Shown: positions 60,452 through 64,000 of the stretch, piece after piece | Numbering within the stretch: the stretch's first letter is position 1 | Layout: each line of letters begins with the position of its first letter | From: Microbacteriaceae bacterium VKM Ac-2855 | Lineage (GTDB): Bacteria > Actinomycetota > Actinomycetes > Actinomycetales > Microbacteriaceae | Direction: 5' to 3' | NCBI GenBank assembly: GCA_013204985.1 | Contig: JABMLG010000011.1 | Coordinates: 108,232 to 172,231, forward strand | DNA: 64,000 bases | Program-made: the position numbers and the translations under genes | The notes under the pieces: generated by a model | What the model was told of the DNA's origin: nothing | The model's input: only the letters and a program-made list of their open reading frames with translations | Database searches by the model: none

Positions 60452-62478
60452 CCATCGAATCCCTCCGCCTCACCGATGCCCCGCACCGCGCCACCCCGCA
60501 CCGCGACACCCCGCACCGCGACACCCCGCACCGCGACACCCCGCACCCCGCCGCCGCGCATCCGCTCGACCCGCTGAGCGCCGCCGAGATCGTGCGGTTC
60601 CGCGAACTGCTCGCCGAAGCCGGCCTGGGCGGGGAGTCGTTCCGCTACGGATCCGTGCTGCTGCGTGAACCGCACAAGCGCGACGTCCTCTCCTTCGCGG
60701 CGGGCGACGCGGTGCCACGCGTCGTGACCGGTCTCGTCACCGACGTGGCGGCGAACACGATCAGCCACGTGGTGGTCGACCTCGTCGCCGGCACCGTCGA
60801 GACCGAACGGCTCGACCCTGCCGTCAGCGGATGGGGTCCGTCGCTGGACGAGGACTTCCCGGCCGCGGACGCGATCGTCAAGGCGGACGCGGCCTGGGTC
60901 GCCGCTCTGGCGAAGCGCGGCGTGACCGACCTCGACCGGGTGCGCACCGTGCCGCTGTCGGCGGGCGTCTTCGACTACGCCGACGAGGTGGGCGTGCGGA
61001 TGTACCGCGTGCTCGCGTTCTGGCAGGAGTACCCGACGGATTCGGTCTGGGCGCATCCGATCGACGGCGTCGTCGCGCACGTCGACATCACCCACGGCCG
61101 GGTGCTGCGGGTGATCGAGACCGATGTCGTGCACGTGCCGCAGGAATCGGGCGACTACACCGACCCCGCCGTGCGCGGACCGGAGCGGACCACGCTCAAG
61201 CCCATCTCGATCACCCAGCCCGACGGCGTCTCGTTCGAGCTCGAGGGCACCGTGCTGCGCTGGCAGAACTGGGAGGTGCGCGTCGGTTTCAACGGCCGCG
61301 AGGGCCTCACCCTGCACGAGCTGTCGTTCGAGGATGCCGGACGTAAGCGGCCGATCATGTACCGCGGTTCCGTCTCGGAGATGGTGGTGCCCTACGGCGA
61401 CCCCACGCAGACGCACGCGTGGCAGAACTACTTCGACGTCGGCGAGTACCAGTTCGGCCGCCTCGCGAACTCGCTCGAACTCGGCTGCGACTGCCTCGGT
61501 GAGATCACCTACCTCGACGCCGTCGTCGTCGACGATCTGGGCGCCCCGAAGACCATCCGCAACGCGATCTGCATCCACGAGGAGGACTACGGCATCCTCT
61601 GGAAGCACCGCGACGACTTCTCGGGCTCCAACGAGACCCGCCGGCAGCGCCGTCTCGTGATCTCGTTCTTCGTCACCGTGGGCAACTACGACTACGGCTT
61701 CTACTGGTACCTGTACCTCGACGGCACCATCGAGCTCGAGGCGAAGGCCACCGGGATCGTCTTCACCTCCGGCCACCCCGGCGGCGACTACCCGTACGCG
61801 ACCGAACTGGCCCCGGGGTTGGGCGCGCCCGCGCACCAGCACCTGTTCTCGGCGCGGCTCGACATGACGGTCGACGGCACCGCGAACACGGTCGACGAGG
61901 TCGAGGTGCAGCGCGTTCCGACAGGCCCCGCGAACCCGTGGGGCAACGCGATCACCCGGTCGATCACGCCGCTGCGCACGGAACTCGAGGCGCAGCGGGT
62001 CGCCGACAATTCCGTGGGTCGTGTGTGGAGCATCCGCTCGACCGAGACACGGAACCGGATGGGGGAGGCACCTGCGTACGTGCTGTACCCGGAGGGGCAG
62101 CCGCTGCTTCTCGCCGCCGACGAGTCGAGCGCGCGACGCCGGGCCGGGTTCGCGACGAAGAGCCTGTGGGTGACGCCGTACGCGCCCGACGAGCTGTGGG
62201 CGGCCGGCGAGGTCGTGAACCAGAACCCGGGCGGAGCAGGACTGCCGGCCTACACCGCTGGCGACCGCTCGGTGGAGGCCGAGGACGTCGTCGTCTGGCA
62301 CACGTTCGGCCTCACGCACTTCCCGCGCCTGGAGGATTGGCCGATCATGCCCGTGGACTACGCGGGCTTCCGTCTGAAGCCGCACGGCTTCTTCGACCGC
62401 AACCCCACCCTCGATGTGCCGGCGTCGTCATCAGCCGCGCATTGCGCGGCGACGGGTGACACGCACTGCGCGTGTTGA
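60448..62478 (+). CDS. Copper-containing amine oxidase with His-rich repeat N-terminus
   Basis: 676 residues. Oxidises primary amines to aldehydes, releasing ammonia and hydrogen peroxide. The topaquinone precursor Tyr414 is in VGNYDYG, the catalytic base Asp330 in NYFDVGEYQ, copper ligands His463/His465 in AHQHLFSARLDM, and the third His in GLTHFPRLEDWP. Start ATG 60448 overlaps the permease stop (ATGA). Before the normal D2/D3 start there is an extra leader PHRATPHRDTPHRDTPHRDT with five 5-residue repeats. No Sec or Tat signal, so the enzyme is predicted to be cytosolic. The C-terminus ends HCAATGDTHCAC, also metal-ligand rich. Confidence 0.94.
   Translation: MTIESLRLTDAPHRATPHRDTPHRDTPHRDTPHPAAAHPLDPLSAAEIVRFRELLAEAGLGGESFRYGSVLLREPHKRDVLSFAAGDAVPRVVTGLVTDVAANTISHVVVDLVAGTVETERLDPAVSGWGPSLDEDFPAADAIVKADAAWVAALAKRGVTDLDRVRTVPLSAGVFDYADEVGVRMYRVLAFWQEYPTDSVWAHPIDGVVAHVDITHGRVLRVIETDVVHVPQESGDYTDPAVRGPERTTLKPISITQPDGVSFELEGTVLRWQNWEVRVGFNGREGLTLHELSFEDAGRKRPIMYRGSVSEMVVPYGDPTQTHAWQNYFDVGEYQFGRLANSLELGCDCLGEITYLDAVVVDDLGAPKTIRNAICIHEEDYGILWKHRDDFSGSNETRRQRRLVISFFVTVGNYDYGFYWYLYLDGTIELEAKATGIVFTSGHPGGDYPYATELAPGLGAPAHQHLFSARLDMTVDGTANTVDEVEVQRVPTGPANPWGNAITRSITPLRTELEAQRVADNSVGRVWSIRSTETRNRMGEAPAYVLYPEGQPLLLAADESSARRRAGFATKSLWVTPYAPDELWAAGEVVNQNPGGAGLPAYTAGDRSVEAEDVVVWHTFGLTHFPRLEDWPIMPVDYAGFRLKPHGFFDRNPTLDVPASSSAAHCAATGDTHCAC
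60481..60555 (+). repeat. Five 15-bp tandem units coding HRDTP repeats
   Basis: 15-bp units beginning CCGCACCGCG at 60481, 60496, 60511, 60526 and 60541; the three central units are identical (CCGCACCGCGACACC), the outer two diverge. They encode PHRDT units at the amine oxidase N-terminus. Confidence 0.88.
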
Positions 62479-62479
62479 C

Positions 62480-62956
62480 GGTGGGGGTGCGGGCTGGGCG
62501 GGGTGGGGCTCGGCGGGCGCTGGCTCGGCGGGTGCGGCGGGCGTTGGCTGGGCGGGTGTGGGTTGGGCTGGTGCCGGTTGCGCGGGTGTGGGTTGCGCGG
62601 GTGTGGGTGGTGTGGGCGTCGACGGGGCGCGTGCCGGCGGTGCGGGCGTCGATGGGGCGGGTGTGGGCTTGGCGGGAGCGGGCTGCGCAGGTATGGGCTT
62701 GGCGGGCGCCGGCTGTGTGGGCGTCGAGGGGGCGGGTGCGGGCTGGGCGGGTGCGGGCTCGGCGCGTACCGGCGGGGCTGGTGCCGGCTGTGGGGGTGTG
62801 GGCTTGGCGTGTGCGGGTTCGGCGCGTGCCGGCGGGGCTGGTGCCGGCTGTGGAGGTGTGGGCTGGGCGTTTTCGGGCACGGCGCGTGTCGGCGGGGTTG
62901 GTGCCGGCTGAGCGGGTTCCGATCGGGCTGGCGCGAGCTGTGCGGCCACCGGCTCT
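62480..62956. repeat. G/C-skewed minisatellite with several open frames
   Basis: 477 bp of imperfect repeats rich in GGGCGGGTG and GGTGTGGGCT on the plus strand, with a larger unit of about 60 bp repeated near 62790-62870. Three or more frames are open across most of it: on the minus strand it would encode a Pro/Ala repeat protein (PAPAQP, PAPAKP units) from an ATG at 62964, and on the plus strand Gly/Ala or Cys/Trp-rich chains. Conflict between frames and lack of a ribosome binding site make a real protein doubtful. The strong purine/pyrimidine skew could favour G-quadruplexes. Confidence 0.7.
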
Positions 62957-62998
62957 GTGGGCATCGAGTGTTCGGGCGCTGGCTGGGCGGGTGGCCTG

Positions 62999-63475
62999 AT
63001 GCTGGCGGTGGCGATGCTGGTTCCGGCCGGCGCGGCCGCGTGCTGCCTGGTCGCGGATCCGCACCGCCGTTCCTCGCGGGTGTGGTTCCCGGTCGCACTG
63101 ATGATGCTGGCGATGGTCGACTCAGCGCTGATCGGGGCGGTGCCGGGGCTGTTGTGGGCCGCCGCGCTCGTGGGCGCTGCGATGACGTCGGCGCTGGCCG
63201 GGAGAATGGCGGGCGGTGCGGATGCGATGCAGCTGCACCGCGCTGTCGCCGGGGTGGTGATGGCGGTGCTGCTGGTCGGGATGCCGGGGGGCGATTCCGT
63301 CGGTGGTCACGATCACGGGCTTGGTCTCGTGACGGTGTCAGCGTTCGCCGTGGTCGGATTCACGGTGGCTGGGGTCTGGATCGCTTCGCAGGAGTGGCGG
63401 CGCGGACGTCGAGTTCTCGCGGCCGAGCCGGTGTTGATGGCTCTGTCGCTGGGTCTGATGTGGCTGGGGCACTGA
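62999..63475 (+). CDS. Hypothetical membrane protein
   Basis: 158 residues from ATG 62999 (MLAVAMLVPAGAAACCLVAD). Four to five hydrophobic segments (VWFPVALMMLAMVDSALIGA, VAGVVMAVLLVGM, LVTVSAFAVVGFTVAGVWI) separated by short loops, including GGHDHG. An alternative GTG start exists at 62957 inside the minisatellite edge. No family recognised. Follows the amine oxidase on the same strand. Confidence 0.6.
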   Translation: MLAVAMLVPAGAAACCLVADPHRRSSRVWFPVALMMLAMVDSALIGAVPGLLWAAALVGAAMTSALAGRMAGGADAMQLHRAVAGVVMAVLLVGMPGGDSVGGHDHGLGLVTVSAFAVVGFTVAGVWIASQEWRRGRRVLAAEPVLMALSLGLMWLGH

Positions 63476-63590
63476 GCTTTTTGCTGTGATCGCGGGTGGT
63501 CGTCGCCGTTACGGGCGCTCCTCGAGGTGCGTTGTCGCGCTCTGGACCGTTGCGGCGGGATGAGGCGCGTGGCTCGTGGAAGGGGTGCGG

Positions 63591-63770
63591 CTATCGGACG
63601 CCCACGGTGGAGCCGGTGAGGGCGCTCTCGTCGAGTAGTTCGAGGTGGCTGCAGCACGGGTCATCCGGTTGTGATCGTGGGCGGTCGCCTCCTCCACAGG
63701 GTAGGTTCCAGGGTGAGTTGTCCCGGATCGGGTCGAACGTGTGTTCGATGTCGGCGGTCTGTGGTGTCAT
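63591..63770 (-). CDS. Possible small protein
   Basis: 59 residues from ATG 63770: MTPQTADIEHTFDPIRDNSP then CGGGDRPRSQPDDPCCSHLE. Soluble, Cys-containing, no family recognised, no good ribosome binding site. Its start is only six bases from the start of the next gene on the other strand, so at most one of the two starts is likely right. The rest of the 63476-63776 gap shows nothing else. Confidence 0.3.
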   Translation of the reverse strand: MTPQTADIEHTFDPIRDNSPWNLPCGGGDRPRSQPDDPCCSHLELLDESALTGSTVGVR

Positions 63771-63776
63771 ATTCGT

Positions 63777-64000
63777 ATGAAAGAAATGAGCAGCGAGCAG
63801 ACACCCGAAGAGGTGCGCGACACGGTCCGGCAGCACGGAGACCGCGCCGCGCACCTCGCCCGGTCCACGGCTCCCGCGCTGCTCGCGGGGTTGAAGGAGT
63901 TGTACGCCGGGTATCTCGTCGCGCGAAGCCGACCGGAGCTGTTCGCGGCGGGGAAGAGCCTCGCGCGCGGGGATCTGCGAGACCTGGTGGAGCGGTCGAT
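63777..64000 (+). CDS. Partial gene at the right window edge, function unknown
   Basis: 74 codons visible before the window ends. MKEMSSEQTPEEVRDTVRQH continues as helical, charged protein (ALLAGLKELYAGYLVARSRP, GKSLARGDLRDLVER). Coding-type composition; a second ATG at 63786 is the alternative start. No family can be recognised from this part. Confidence 0.55.
   Translation, partial: MKEMSSEQTPEEVRDTVRQHGDRAAHLARSTAPALLAGLKELYAGYLVARSRPELFAAGKSLARGDLRDLVERS

Noticed and set aside
60481..60555. Tandem 15-bp units considered as a CRISPR-like array
   Set aside because: Units are contiguous without spacers and lie in frame inside a coding sequence; no CRISPR array or cas gene is present in the window.
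59893..62385. Minus-strand frame of 830 codons opposite the APC permease and amine oxidase
   Set aside because: Antisense to two clearly identified genes; R/H/G/D-rich shadow.

Overview
The window is a high-GC actinobacterial chromosome segment spanning the replication origin. The left end carries the conserved order gyrB, DUF721, recF, gnd, dnaN, oriC, dnaA (all leftward), then rpmH, rnpA, yidD, yidC, khpB/jag, rsmG, parA, parB (rightward). This order, the ParB-parS arrangement, the MurJ-DUF6049 pair and the protein sequences point to Microbacteriaceae, most likely Microbacterium (inferred from recalled families; no search was run).

Layout. 1-18.5 kb is core: origin, ribosomal protein L34/RNase P, membrane insertion, chromosome segregation with five parS sites, a D-Ala-D-Ala ligase-like protein, an aminotransferase and the thioredoxin system, interrupted only by an IS481-type transposase relic. 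18.5-34.8 kb is accessory: a Tat-exported protein with four 74-residue repeats, an AraC regulator, and a LacI-controlled sugar ABC transporter operon with a DHDPS-type aldolase/lyase, a TIM-barrel protein and an aldo/keto reductase. NhaA and a hydrolase-FAH fusion follow. 34.8-43.0 kb is a visibly lower-GC, tightly coupled seven-gene operon on the minus strand. Its first three genes match the Campylobacter Cj1418/Cj1417/Cj1416 set (L-glutamine kinase, gamma-glutamyl-CDP-amidate hydrolase, CTP:phosphoglutamine cytidylyltransferase) that makes cytidine diphosphoramidate for capsule O-methyl phosphoramidate. It continues with a GH13 phosphorylase-like enzyme, an unrecognised protein, a family 2 glycosyltransferase and an MFS exporter. 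This is the most exciting part of the window: a candidate phosphoramidate-decorated, exported glycoside pathway. The island is bordered on its promoter side by an IS3-like relic and a 5'-truncated gluconokinase.

43.8-51.1 kb holds hydrolases, an OhrR/OsmC peroxide pair, a Pr6Pr membrane protein, MurJ and DUF6049. 51.2-57.9 kb is a LacI-controlled ABC transporter plus GH42 beta-galactosidase operon. 58.0-62.5 kb has a TetR regulator divergent from an APC transporter and a copper amine oxidase with a His-rich repeat N-terminus. The right end contains a G-rich minisatellite, a membrane protein and a partial gene.

Besides genes, the window holds several families of dispersed intergenic palindromes: four copies of a 71-81 bp element with GGGACCC/TGTGCGC arms, two copies of a long hairpin sharing GGTTGCC..TTCTTTGACGC, and perfect palindromic operators next to both LacI genes and the TetR gene. 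Two of the parS sites sit exactly inside terminator-like hairpins.
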